DNA of 7,264 nt from assembly GCA_020026415.1 (NCBI GenBank), contig JAHHQL010000032.1:1-7264 (forward strand). Reading direction: 5' to 3'. Below, one piece after another: positions 1 through 6,994 of the stretch. A model generated the notes under the pieces. The model was given only the letters and a program-made list of their open reading frames with translations. It was not told where the DNA came from and did not search any database. This DNA comes from Alistipes sp. (GTDB lineage Bacteria; Bacteroidota; Bacteroidia; Bacteroidales; Rikenellaceae). A program made the position numbers and the translations under genes. Position 1 is the first letter of the stretch; each line of letters begins with the position of its first letter.

Positions 1-297
1 GTGGCGGTGGCTTCGGGACATGTGTTGCGGTTGAATAAGGCGGTGGTGTTTCTGGCCACCAACATCAGCATTCCGCCGATGATCCCCTTCATTGTATTCG
101 GAGGTTATGCCTTGGGATGCGTCCTGATGGGAGAACCCATACGGCTGGCTTTGGAGGAGATTTCACCCGAAGTGGTCGGCGCTTCATTGGGGTGCTATGT
201 GTTGGAAAGTGTGGTTTTGGCGGTGATCGGCGGGGTGGTGACCTACGGAGTGTGCCGTGTGCTCTTCCTGATTTTTAAAAGGACCGTTCAAAGATGA
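1..297 (+). CDS. DUF2062-domain membrane protein, C-terminal part (5' end outside window)
   Basis: Open frame from the first base to a TGA at 295-297. The reading starts with GTG, but this is probably an internal valine: DUF2062 proteins normally have a membrane segment before the conserved R-x-N-K stretch, and it is missing here. Visible are L-R-L-N-K at residues 9-13 followed by the family hallmark N-I-S-I-P-P-M-I-P at residues 21-29 inside a long hydrophobic stretch (about 15-44), and a second hydrophobic segment at about 60-88. In Bacteroidota this domain is often fused behind a family 2 glycosyltransferase domain; whether that is so here cannot be seen. The function of DUF2062 is not known. 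The stop overlaps the start of the next gene by 4 bp (ATGA), implying translational coupling with the MMPL-acyltransferase gene. The family call is from memory of the motif; confidence is good for DUF2062, none for a specific role. Confidence 0.75.
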   Translation: MAVASGHVLRLNKAVVFLATNISIPPMIPFIVFGGYALGCVLMGEPIRLALEEISPEVVGASLGCYVLESVVLAVIGGVVTYGVCRVLFLIFKRTVQR

Positions 298-3200
298 TGA
301 CCCGATTGTTTTTGCATATCTACGATTTTTTTGAAACGCGCCGGTCGCTGTTGTTCGGCATGACGATCCTTGTCGTCTGCCTCTTGACGTTGTTGGCGAC
401 CCGGGTGACTTTCGATGAGAAAATCACCGACATTTTCCCAAAAACAGAAGAGGGGCAGAATATGTCGATGATTTTTGAAAATCTCAAATCAAAGGATCGT
501 TTTGTGGTACTCTTCTCGAAAAGCAATGACGAGACCACGACGGCTGATTTGGCGGAAGCCTGCGACCGGTTTGCGGAACAATTGGAGGCGAGTCCGGTGG
601 CACAGGATATTGCATCGCTCACCTCAACGATTGACAGCGACGAGATTGCCCGCACGACCGATTTTATTTATGCTCATCTGCCGATTTTCCTCGGGGAGGA
701 GGATTATCGCCGTATTGACAGCATGCTTCTCGATGGCGGCATCGACCGTATAATGACGCTGAATTACCAGCGGATATTGTCGCCCGTGGGAATCGGGTTG
801 GGCGGATTCATCGCCCGCGACCCATTGTCGATTGCGGGGCACACGCTCGAAGAGTTGCAGAATTTCAACCCTTCGATGTCGTATCGGCTGGAGGAGGATC
901 ATATCTTTTCGGAGGATCTTTCGTCGTGTCTCGTGACCTTTAAATCGAAGTACGAATCGAACGACACCTCGCACAACGAGGCGTTGGTGGACGGACTGGA
1001 CGAACTGATTGCCGCGTGGAATTTCGAAGTAGTCGAGGTGTCATATTTCGGTACGCCTGCCATTGCGGTTTATAATGCGCGCCAAATCAAAAACGACACT
1101 TATCTTACGCTGACCCTTGCGCTGTTGCTTATCGTGGGGATCATCACCTTCTCGTTCTGCAACCGTTGGTCGGTGTTGCTCATTACGCTACCCGTATGTT
1201 TCGGGGCACTCTTCGCGTTGAGTTGCATTGCGCTCTCCGTAGGACATATCTCGCTGATTGCCATCGGGGCGGGGGCTGCCGTGTTGGGTATTGCCATCAG
1301 TTATTCGACCCATGTGGTTTGTCATGCCAACCATACGCGCAATGCCCGTGAGATTGTCGAGGAACTGACCTATCCGATGATCGTCGGCAGTTTTACGACC
1401 ATCGGCGCATTTGTGGGGCTGATGTTTACCTCGTCGCCCCTTCTGATCGACTTCGGATTGTTCGCGGCATTGACTTTGATCGGGACACCCTTGTTCTCGC
1501 TTGTTGTGTTGCCGCACCTGTTGGAAAAGGGCGGTTGCGAACGCAAAAACCGACTGCTCGATGCCGTCGAGCGGATGAATGCCTATCCGTTCGAGAAAAA
1601 CAAATGGATCGTGGGGACGATCACCGTTCTGTTCCTGATCGGGGTGTTTACCTTCGATCGGGTGGGCTTTGACAGCGATATGTCGCACCTGAGTTACACG
1701 CCCGGACATATTGCCGACACCGAATCGAAACTCGAACGGCTCTTTGCGGTGGACGGGCGCAGTGTGACGGCCATCGCCACGGCCGACAATGTGGAGGATG
1801 CCGTGCAACGCTATACGCGGATGTGTGATTTCCTTACGGAGCGCACCCGTGCGGGTGAAGTCGAGTCGTTTGTGGCGGCCGATCGCTTTGTGGTGGCACC
1901 CTCGGTGCAGGAGCAGAAGATCGAACGCTGGAATGAATTTTGGCGCACGGACAACCGCCGCGAACGGATGATCCGCCAGATCGAGGAGTCGGGCAAAAAG
2001 GCGGGATTCAGTCAGGGCGCGTTTGCCGGTTTCGCCCAATTGCTCAACGTGCAGTATGCGCCCATCAGTTATGGCGGAGAGCAGGTCGCGCCGATTCCGC
2101 TGTTGGAGGCGTGGATCAACAGTACGCCGTCGGCGACATTGGTTTTGGCACAACTTCGAGTCGATGAGGCACACAAGGAACGTCTCTACCGCGAAATGGC
2201 CTCGATGGAGGGCATCATCACGGTCGATCGCGCCTATTTTGCCAATCGGATGGCCGAGACAGTCAGTGATGATTTCAACTATGTGCTTTACATGTCGGGA
2301 TTCTTGGTGTTCTTTACGCTGTTGTGCACCTACCGCCGACCGGAACTCACGCTGATGACCTTTGCGCCGATGTTCATCTCGTTTACGATTATTTTGGGTC
2401 TGATGGCGTTGCTCGGATTTGAGTTCAATATCGTGAACATCATTCTTTCGACCTTTATTTTCGGTATCGGTGATGATTTCAGCATCTTCATCATGGACGG
2501 TCTGCAACGCGAATACAGCAACGGCCGTCCTATGCTGGCGCACCACAAAACGGCGATTTTCTTCTCGGTATTGACGACGATTATCGGTATCGGGGCGTTG
2601 TGCTTTGCGAATCATCCCGTGTTGCGTTCCACATCGGTCATCTCGATCATCGGTATGTCGGTGGTGATCCTTTCGTCCTATACGATTCTTCCGCTGTTGT
2701 TCCGCGTATTCATCACGCGACCCGTCAGCCGCGGGGGAGAACCCTATACGTTGTTTTCGTTGTTGCGCACGTTTTACGGATTCAATCTTTTCCTTTTGAT
2801 GTGTACCTTGGCGCAGATTATCATCCCCACGCTGGCATTTCTGCCCGTGAGGGGTATTTGCAAACGTCGTTGGATGCATCGGGCGATTTGTCAGAGTGCG
2901 CGGCTCGTGTTGTGGATGACTTCGCTCACCGAGCATAAGATCTTGGTGAATCCCTCGAACGAGACTTTCGAGAAGCCTTCGGTCGTTGTTGCCAATCATC
3001 ATTCGTTTATCGACATCCTGTTGCTCCTGAGTCTGAGTCCCCGTCTGGTGATGGTCACCAACGGCTGGGTATGGCGGTCGAAGATTTTCGGGCGCATCAT
3101 CCGCTACCTGGGATTCTGCTGTGTGGATGAAGGCTATGAAGAGGTCACGGAACACGTGCGCAAGATGTTCCACGAGGGGTATTCGGTGGTGGTCTTCCCT

Positions 3201-3911
3201 GAAGGTACACGTTCGAAGGACGGGCGTACGATGGGGCGGTTCCATAAGGGGGCGTTCTATTTGGCCGAGCAACTCGGTGCGGATCTGGTGCCGGTATTGA
3301 TTTACGGAACGGGGATGATCTGTTCGAAGCGTCAGCCGTTCAACATTCGGGAAGGAAATTACGGGGCGAAGATCCTACAACGCATTTCGCCCGACGACAA
3401 ACAATATGGCGAAGGTTATCGTTTGAGAACCAAGGCGGTGTCGCGTCTGATGAAAGTGGCCTACGAGGAGTGGTGCGCGGAATTGGATACGGTGCAGAAC
3501 CCTTACTTTAAGCAGGCTCTGATCAAGCATTTTGTCTATAAGACGGATGATGCCGAGTTGCGTGCGCGTCATGTGATGCGCAAGACCCGTAACTTTGAGC
3601 ATCTGGTCGAGGGCATCGGTCGTGATGCGCGGATCGTGGTCTTCGGATCGGGACACGGCGAATTGGCTTTGCTGTTGTCGTTGCTCTCGCCGCGCCGTCG
3701 GATCATCGCTTACGAGCAGGAGGATTGCGTGTGGATGGAGCACCGCAACATCCCTTACGGCCATGGTGCGGGCATCGAGTTTATCCGTACGGATTATCGG
3801 ATGACGGAAGTCCTCGAAGCGGATTATTATCTGTTTACGTCGCGGCTTGACGAATCGGTTGCAAAGCGTCTGGAGGCGATGTGTCGTGGAGGGGAGGTGC
3901 GCCATGAGTAA
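294..3911 (+). CDS. MMPL/RND-type transporter fused to PlsC-like acyltransferase and a C-terminal Rossmann (methyltransferase-like) domain
   Basis: A 1205-residue, three-part inner-membrane protein. Residues 1-410 and 435-803 are two MMPL/RND repeats, each with one membrane helix (about 17-37 and 438-455), a large periplasmic loop, then five helices (from about 270 and about 664). The TM4 motif of repeat two is G-I-G-D-D-F (acidic pair 727-728); the equivalent in repeat one is G-I-A-I-S-Y (332-337), with no acid. A further hydrophobic segment at about 829-850 leads to a PlsC/LPLAT acyltransferase: HX4D at H902-D907, F-P-E-G-T-R-S at 968-974, and V-P-V further on. Residues about 1085-1205 include V-V-F-G-S-G-H-G-E (1115-1123) and an acidic residue, E1141, after the next strand, as in SAM-binding Rossmann folds. 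The start at 294 overlaps the preceding stop and has AAAAGGA at 277-283. MMPL proteins export lipids or polyketides; PlsC enzymes transfer acyl chains. A role in transferring and exporting an aryl-polyene-like lipid is inferred from context. Confidence 0.9.
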   Translation: MMTRLFLHIYDFFETRRSLLFGMTILVVCLLTLLATRVTFDEKITDIFPKTEEGQNMSMIFENLKSKDRFVVLFSKSNDETTTADLAEACDRFAEQLEASPVAQDIASLTSTIDSDEIARTTDFIYAHLPIFLGEEDYRRIDSMLLDGGIDRIMTLNYQRILSPVGIGLGGFIARDPLSIAGHTLEELQNFNPSMSYRLEEDHIFSEDLSSCLVTFKSKYESNDTSHNEALVDGLDELIAAWNFEVVEVSYFGTPAIAVYNARQIKNDTYLTLTLALLLIVGIITFSFCNRWSVLLITLPVCFGALFALSCIALSVGHISLIAIGAGAAVLGIAISYSTHVVCHANHTRNAREIVEELTYPMIVGSFTTIGAFVGLMFTSSPLLIDFGLFAALTLIGTPLFSLVVLPHLLEKGGCERKNRLLDAVERMNAYPFEKNKWIVGTITVLFLIGVFTFDRVGFDSDMSHLSYTPGHIADTESKLERLFAVDGRSVTAIATADNVEDAVQRYTRMCDFLTERTRAGEVESFVAADRFVVAPSVQEQKIERWNEFWRTDNRRERMIRQIEESGKKAGFSQGAFAGFAQLLNVQYAPISYGGEQVAPIPLLEAWINSTPSATLVLAQLRVDEAHKERLYREMASMEGIITVDRAYFANRMAETVSDDFNYVLYMSGFLVFFTLLCTYRRPELTLMTFAPMFISFTIILGLMALLGFEFNIVNIILSTFIFGIGDDFSIFIMDGLQREYSNGRPMLAHHKTAIFFSVLTTIIGIGALCFANHPVLRSTSVISIIGMSVVILSSYTILPLLFRVFITRPVSRGGEPYTLFSLLRTFYGFNLFLLMCTLAQIIIPTLAFLPVRGICKRRWMHRAICQSARLVLWMTSLTEHKILVNPSNETFEKPSVVVANHHSFIDILLLLSLSPRLVMVTNGWVWRSKIFGRIIRYLGFCCVDEGYEEVTEHVRKMFHEGYSVVVFPEGTRSKDGRTMGRFHKGAFYLAEQLGADLVPVLIYGTGMICSKRQPFNIREGNYGAKILQRISPDDKQYGEGYRLRTKAVSRLMKVAYEEWCAELDTVQNPYFKQALIKHFVYKTDDAELRARHVMRKTRNFEHLVEGIGRDARIVVFGSGHGELALLLSLLSPRRRIIAYEQEDCVWMEHRNIPYGHGAGIEFIRTDYRMTEVLEADYYLFTSRLDESVAKRLEAMCRGGEVRHE
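3888..3897 (+). promoter_or_regulatory. Ribosome-binding site that fixes the start of the FAD oxidoreductase gene
   Basis: GGAGGGGAGG lies 6 bases before ATG 3904. The frame is open further upstream to an ATG at 3847, but that start would bury the FAD-binding N-terminus behind 19 extra residues without family resemblance. From 3904 the protein begins M-S-K-Y-D-V-I-I-A-G-S-G, which is how this family normally starts. The purine run sits inside the end of the upstream gene, consistent with coupled translation. Strong Shine-Dalgarno sequences are often weak or absent in Bacteroidota, so the functional weight is uncertain. Confidence 0.55.
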
Positions 3912-5385
3912 GTACGATGTCATTATTGCGGGTAGTGGTTTTGGCGGATTGTGCTGTGGCGTGATCCTCGCGCGGGAAGGTCTGAATGTCTGCGTGGTCG
4001 AGAAAGAACCCTTTGCGGGCGGATGTCTGCGTTCGTTCCGTCGCGGGGAGCATCTCTACGATACGGGCATGCACTATGTGGGCTGTATGGACGAGGGACA
4101 GATCCTGCGCCATTTCCTGCAATATGCGGGTGTTTACGATCGGCTGAACCTTCAGCGAATGGACATTGACGGCTACGACCGTGTGATCCTTGGCGATCGG
4201 GAATATCGGTTTGCGCAAGGCTATGATCGGTTTTGTGAAGGCCTTACGGAACACTTTCCCGATTGCGGGACGGAGATTCGCCACTATGCGGATGCCGTAC
4301 ACCGTGTGGGAGAGGAGATCGGAGTGAACAAACTGCGCGAGGGGATCCTTTCGACAGGAGGTCTGGATTCGTTGTCGCTGTCGGCATCGGGTGAGATTGA
4401 CCGACTGATCACCGATCCGCAACTTCGCAAGGTGGTGGCGGCAACCAATTTTCTGTATGACGGAATCCGCGACCGTTCGCCGTTTCATACCCACGCCATG
4501 ATTCAGCACTCGTTCATCAACGGAGCGGCGCGTTTCGTGGACGGAACACAACAATTGGCCGATGCGTTGGTCGGGGAGATCCGCCGAAACGGAGGCGAGG
4601 TGCGTTGCCGTGCAGAGGTCGAAAAAATCCTGCACCGCGACAATCAAGTCGTGGGCGTAAGACTGACAAGTGGCGAGGAACTTTCCTCGGATCGGATTAT
4701 TTCGGATCTGCATCCCGCCACGATGCTCGAATTGGTGGACGAGGAGTCGAAGATCCGTCCGTCGTACGTGCGTCGGATCAACTCTTTGGAAAATAGTTTC
4801 GGAGTCTTTACGGTTTGGGTGCGGGTGGACAAAAAACGATTCCCGTACCGCAACTGCAACTATTATATTGCCGATCCGCGCGAGGTGTGGAGCGATCCCC
4901 AAAGGGAGCATCTTCCCCATACGCTGATGGTGTCGATGCAACCGCTGTCCGAAGGTGATGACGAGATCGTGACCCTGCTTTCTCCGTGCCCAAGCGGGAT
5001 GTTTGCCCGATGGGCGGATACGCGGATCGGAAATCGCGGGGAGGAGTACCTCGAACTGAAAGAAAGGATGACGGAACAACTCCTCGATGAGGCAGATGGC
5101 TGTTTGGGCGGATTGAAATCTGCCGTGCGCGAGGTGTTTGCCGCATCGCCCCTGACTTATCGCGACTATACGGGCGTGAAGGAGGGATCGGCCTACGGAA
5201 TCATGAACGATTGCCTGCGCCCGTTGGAGTCGTTGCTCAATCCCGTGTGCAAACTCGGAGGGCTTTATCTGACGGGGCAGAATGTCAATAATCACGGAGC
5301 ATTGGGTGTGCTGATGACTTCGATCGCCACGTGTGGCGAACTATTGGGACGCGAATATATATGTCGTAAAATCGGTAATTTTTAG
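3904..5385 (+). CDS. FAD-dependent NAD(P)/FAD oxidoreductase, phytoene desaturase (CrtI)/retinol saturase-like
   Basis: A 493-residue protein with the dinucleotide-binding fingerprint at its extreme N-terminus: G10-x-G12-x-x-G15, then E33 at the end of the second strand (ribose contact) and a G-G pair at 39-40 followed by R43-S-F, as in CrtI-like flavoproteins. The C-terminus carries the second FAD-contact block, G-L-Y-L-T-G-Q at 453-459 followed by H-G-A-L-G-V-L, the equivalent of the CrtI C-terminal signature. No signal peptide or membrane helix is seen, so it is probably cytoplasmic or membrane-associated. Family members desaturate, saturate or isomerise polyene or isoprenoid chains. Here, with the acyltransferase-MMPL gene overlapping by 8 bp and a C45 hydrolase 4 bp downstream, a polyene-lipid substrate is more likely than a carotenoid; this is inference, since no phytoene synthase is visible. 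The frame is intact and ends in TAG. Family call is firm; substrate unknown. Confidence 0.88.
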   Translation: MSKYDVIIAGSGFGGLCCGVILAREGLNVCVVEKEPFAGGCLRSFRRGEHLYDTGMHYVGCMDEGQILRHFLQYAGVYDRLNLQRMDIDGYDRVILGDREYRFAQGYDRFCEGLTEHFPDCGTEIRHYADAVHRVGEEIGVNKLREGILSTGGLDSLSLSASGEIDRLITDPQLRKVVAATNFLYDGIRDRSPFHTHAMIQHSFINGAARFVDGTQQLADALVGEIRRNGGEVRCRAEVEKILHRDNQVVGVRLTSGEELSSDRIISDLHPATMLELVDEESKIRPSYVRRINSLENSFGVFTVWVRVDKKRFPYRNCNYYIADPREVWSDPQREHLPHTLMVSMQPLSEGDDEIVTLLSPCPSGMFARWADTRIGNRGEEYLELKERMTEQLLDEADGCLGGLKSAVREVFAASPLTYRDYTGVKEGSAYGIMNDCLRPLESLLNPVCKLGGLYLTGQNVNNHGALGVLMTSIATCGELLGREYICRKIGNF

Positions 5386-5389
5386 GCGA

Positions 5390-6694
5390 ATGCGACGGGT
5401 CATAAAAATAGGAATCGGACTTTTGCTCGGGGTGCTTGCCCTCGTGCTGGCAGGTGTTGCCATAGTCGGGGGATTGTACCTCTCGGCCGATATTGTGCCG
5501 CCTGCTTCGGAGCGGAATTTTTCGGTGGAGAGGCGCGACTCGTGTGGGGTGATCCGCTATGGGGAGAGTACCCTGCGCCACAGTCGGAACGGATTGTGGG
5601 AGATGTTTCTTAAAGGCGATGCCGACGAACGGGGCGATGCGTTCGGCGCGATGGCAGACAGCCTGATTGATCATCAGGAACGGATCTTTATCCGCCAGAT
5701 CCGCGAGATTGTGCCCGATGAGCATTATTTGCGTTTCCTAAATGTGCTGACACAGGTTTTTAATCGTCATATCACCCGTCATATTCCTGAGGAATATTGT
5801 CGTGAAATCGCCCGTATGTCGGAGCATTGCTCCCACGAGTATGATTTTATCGGTACGCCATATCTGCGCCAGTTGAATTACCATGCCGCCCACGACATCG
5901 GCCACGCCATGCAGGATTATATGCTGGTCGGCTGTACGGGACTTGCGGTGTGGGGCGAATCCTCCGAGGAGGGGATGATCGTGGGGCGTAATTTCGATTT
6001 CTGGGTGGGCGATGAGTTTGCCTCGAACCGCCTGCTTACGTTCTGCCGTCCCGAACGGGGGTACGGATTTGTGTCGGTCGGATGGCCGGGGATGGTGGGC
6101 GTGCTGTCGGGTATGAATGAGCGGGGATTGACAATCACGCTCCATGCCGCCAAGGGCGAATTGCCATTGCAGTCGGCGACCCCCGTGTCGGTGCTCGCCC
6201 GCGAAATCCTGCAATATGCTTCTTCGGTGGAGGAGGCCGTAAAGATCGCTTCCCGACGGAAATTGTTTGTGTCGGAGTGCTTTTTTAGAAACAAGGTGAA
6301 GGATTGTTACCATTGCCGTAACATATTAAGAACCATCCAGCGGACACAGATTGAGCAGCGCCGTTTGTTGTATAAGAAGTTGAAGGAGGATAAGAATTAT
6401 TCGGATGTCCACTTTGATAAAAAAACGGGAGGACTTATGGCCATACACAAAGACCATAATTTTGATCCGCGAAAAGGATGGTATGAGAAGGAAGTCCAAA
6501 AGGCGGGTTACGATACTGGGCATTGTGTTATCTTGGAGCCGGAGGATCACACCCAATACAAGGTTAAAAATGTCGAGGGGCTTCAGTTCGAGATCGCGGG
6601 GGCGGAAACAGGAACGCCCTCAAATATTCGTAATGCACTAAAGCATTGCGCGAGGAAGTTGGCGGATATAGCTGTTGTTTATTTTCCTAACTAG
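5390..6694 (+). CDS. Chimeric C45-family acyltransferase/hydrolase: normal N-terminal ~298 residues, foreign C-terminal tail
   Basis: A 434-residue frame with start ATG 5390, 4 bp after the oxidoreductase stop. A longer GTG start at 5333 would run inside the previous gene. Residues 6-29 form one membrane anchor. Residues about 40-298 match the C45 (acyl-CoA:6-APA acyltransferase-like) Ntn-hydrolase family as found in Bacteroidales lipid clusters: L-R-H-S-R-N-G-L-W-E-M, N-Y-H-A-A-H-D-I-G-H-A-M-Q-D-Y, the self-cleavage site G-C182-T (C182 the expected N-terminal nucleophile), R-N-F-D-F at 200-204, and M-N-E-R-G-L at 242-247. After V-S-E (residues 294-296) the family normally continues with roughly 150 more residues of the Ntn fold. 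Here residues ~300-434 are unrelated, lysine-rich and encoded in AT-richer DNA. The nucleophile survives but half the fold is replaced, so the enzyme is probably inactive. The original role, removing or transferring an acyl group on the pathway lipid, is inferred from neighbours. Confidence 0.8.
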   Translation: MRRVIKIGIGLLLGVLALVLAGVAIVGGLYLSADIVPPASERNFSVERRDSCGVIRYGESTLRHSRNGLWEMFLKGDADERGDAFGAMADSLIDHQERIFIRQIREIVPDEHYLRFLNVLTQVFNRHITRHIPEEYCREIARMSEHCSHEYDFIGTPYLRQLNYHAAHDIGHAMQDYMLVGCTGLAVWGESSEEGMIVGRNFDFWVGDEFASNRLLTFCRPERGYGFVSVGWPGMVGVLSGMNERGLTITLHAAKGELPLQSATPVSVLAREILQYASSVEEAVKIASRRKLFVSECFFRNKVKDCYHCRNILRTIQRTQIEQRRLLYKKLKEDKNYSDVHFDKKTGGLMAIHKDHNFDPRKGWYEKEVQKAGYDTGHCVILEPEDHTQYKVKNVEGLQFEIAGAETGTPSNIRNALKHCARKLADIAVVYFPN

Positions 6695-6832
6695 AATTTC
6701 GATAATAAGTTCCTTAAAGAGGGATTAACTCGATATAAGGAGTTAGCCGGAACATCGCAATATCACAGCTTTAAACTGGTATATTGCATACAAGGAGGGA
6801 AAATAATGGATATAAAAAAACCAAGCAAATAA
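6287..6832 (+). pseudogene. 3' fragment of a foreign phage/polymorphic-toxin-type protein (nuclease-like C-terminal domain), interrupted by TAG
   Basis: This stretch supplies the tail of the C45 chimera but looks like the C-terminal domain of another protein. Visible in order: a C-Y-H-C pair (residues 302-305 of the chimera are D-C-Y-H, then C306), a basic helix rich in Arg, Gln and Lys, G-G-L-M-A-I-H353-K-D-H356-N-F-D, a K-G-W-Y-E-K-E-V helix, G-H-C-V-I-L-E, F-E-I-A-G-A-E (400-406), and N-I-R-N-A-L-K-H (412-419) leading to a final strand I-A-V-V-Y-F. This order resembles nuclease/toxin-like tails of phage minor head proteins and CdiA-type toxins in Bacteroidota; the resemblance is from memory and not searched. 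An in-frame TAG at 6692-6694 interrupts it. The next 45 codons, to TAA 6830-6832, continue sensibly (N-F-D-N-K-F-L-K-E-G-L, then Y-K-E-L-A-G-T-S-Q-Y, ending K-K-P-S-K). The 5' part of the source gene is absent, so this is a decayed remnant. Confidence 0.6.
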
Positions 6833-6839
6833 TGCTTGG
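6814..6839 (-). terminator. Intrinsic terminator of the minus-strand small RNA
   Basis: On the minus strand CCAAGCA, a five-base loop TTATT, and TGCTTGG form a perfect 7-bp hairpin (6839 to 6821), followed immediately by seven T residues (plus-strand A run 6814-6820). On the plus strand the same hairpin is followed by TTCGGG with no T run, so it would work poorly for the operon. The hairpin overlaps the TAA (6830-6832) of the foreign frame. Confidence 0.8.
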
Positions 6840-6885
6840 TTCGGGAACGAGGGACGGTCTCTGAAGGTTAATCCGCACCCCTCGC
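6814..6885 (-). ncRNA. Putative small RNA of about 72 nt with its own promoter and terminator
   Basis: On the minus strand a perfect Bacteroidota promoter (6890-6920) is followed about 5-7 bases later by a sequence that folds well and ends in an intrinsic terminator. The first hairpin pairs CGAGGGG (6884 to 6878) with UCCCUCG (6854 to 6848, one G-U pair), then after a two-base UG bulge CGG (6875-6873) with CCG (6857-6855), leaving a ~15-base loop. A short single-stranded linker, UUCCCGAA, leads to the terminator hairpin. No start codon with an open frame of useful length lies inside, so it is not a small gene. Its 3' end overlaps the last 19 bases of the foreign reading frame on the other strand, so the two are convergent. 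I do not recognise the family. A trans-acting sRNA or a cis-antisense RNA from a mobile element are both possible. The start point is estimated from the promoter, not observed. Confidence 0.65.
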
Positions 6886-6889
6886 ATCA

Positions 6890-6920
6890 CAAATGTAGGT
6901 AATTTATTTATATTTTCAAA
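6890..6920 (-). promoter_or_regulatory. Bacteroidota sigma-70-type promoter (-33 TTTG, -7 TAnnTTTG)
   Basis: Reading the minus strand, TTTG (plus-strand CAAA 6917-6920) is followed by exactly 19 bases and then TACATTTG (plus-strand 6890-6897). This matches the Bacteroidota housekeeping consensus TTTG-N17-23-TAnnTTTG at every defined position. The spacer and upstream DNA are very AT-rich. Transcription would head towards lower coordinates from about 6885, into the small RNA and away from the structured region at 7000. Confidence 0.75.
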
Positions 6921-6981
6921 ATATTTTTTTAAAAAAATGTTCGATTGTGGATGATTTAGGCGAAAAAATACAAAAAATGAC

Positions 6982-6994
6982 CACGAAGTTCGTG
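6982..6994. repeat. 13-bp palindrome at the edge of the structured region
   Basis: CACGAA and TTCGTG are perfect 6-bp inverted repeats around one central G. The palindrome sits where the AT-rich stretch (about 6898-6980) changes to GC-richer, hairpin-dense DNA. It could be a protein-binding operator, the subterminal hairpin at the left end of an IS200/IS605-group element, or chance; nothing else in the sequence decides between these. Confidence 0.35.

Noticed and set aside
1188..3272. Long minus-strand open frame (694 codons) opposite the MMPL-acyltransferase gene
   Set aside because: Its translation is rich in His, Arg and Gln with no domain or membrane pattern; it is a shadow of the GC-rich codon use of the real gene, which has clear motifs along its whole length.
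3835..5295. Minus-strand open frame (486 codons) opposite the oxidoreductase
   Set aside because: Same reason: low-complexity basic translation, no motif, and the plus strand has intact FAD-binding blocks at both ends.
5333..5389. GTG 5333 as start of the C45 gene
   Set aside because: It would add 19 residues without family resemblance before the membrane anchor and overlap the oxidoreductase by 53 bases; ATG 5390 directly precedes a typical basic-then-hydrophobic N-terminus.
6821..6839. Hairpin as the transcription terminator of the plus-strand operon
   Set aside because: No T run follows on the plus strand; the seven-base T run is only on the minus-strand side, so it serves the small RNA.
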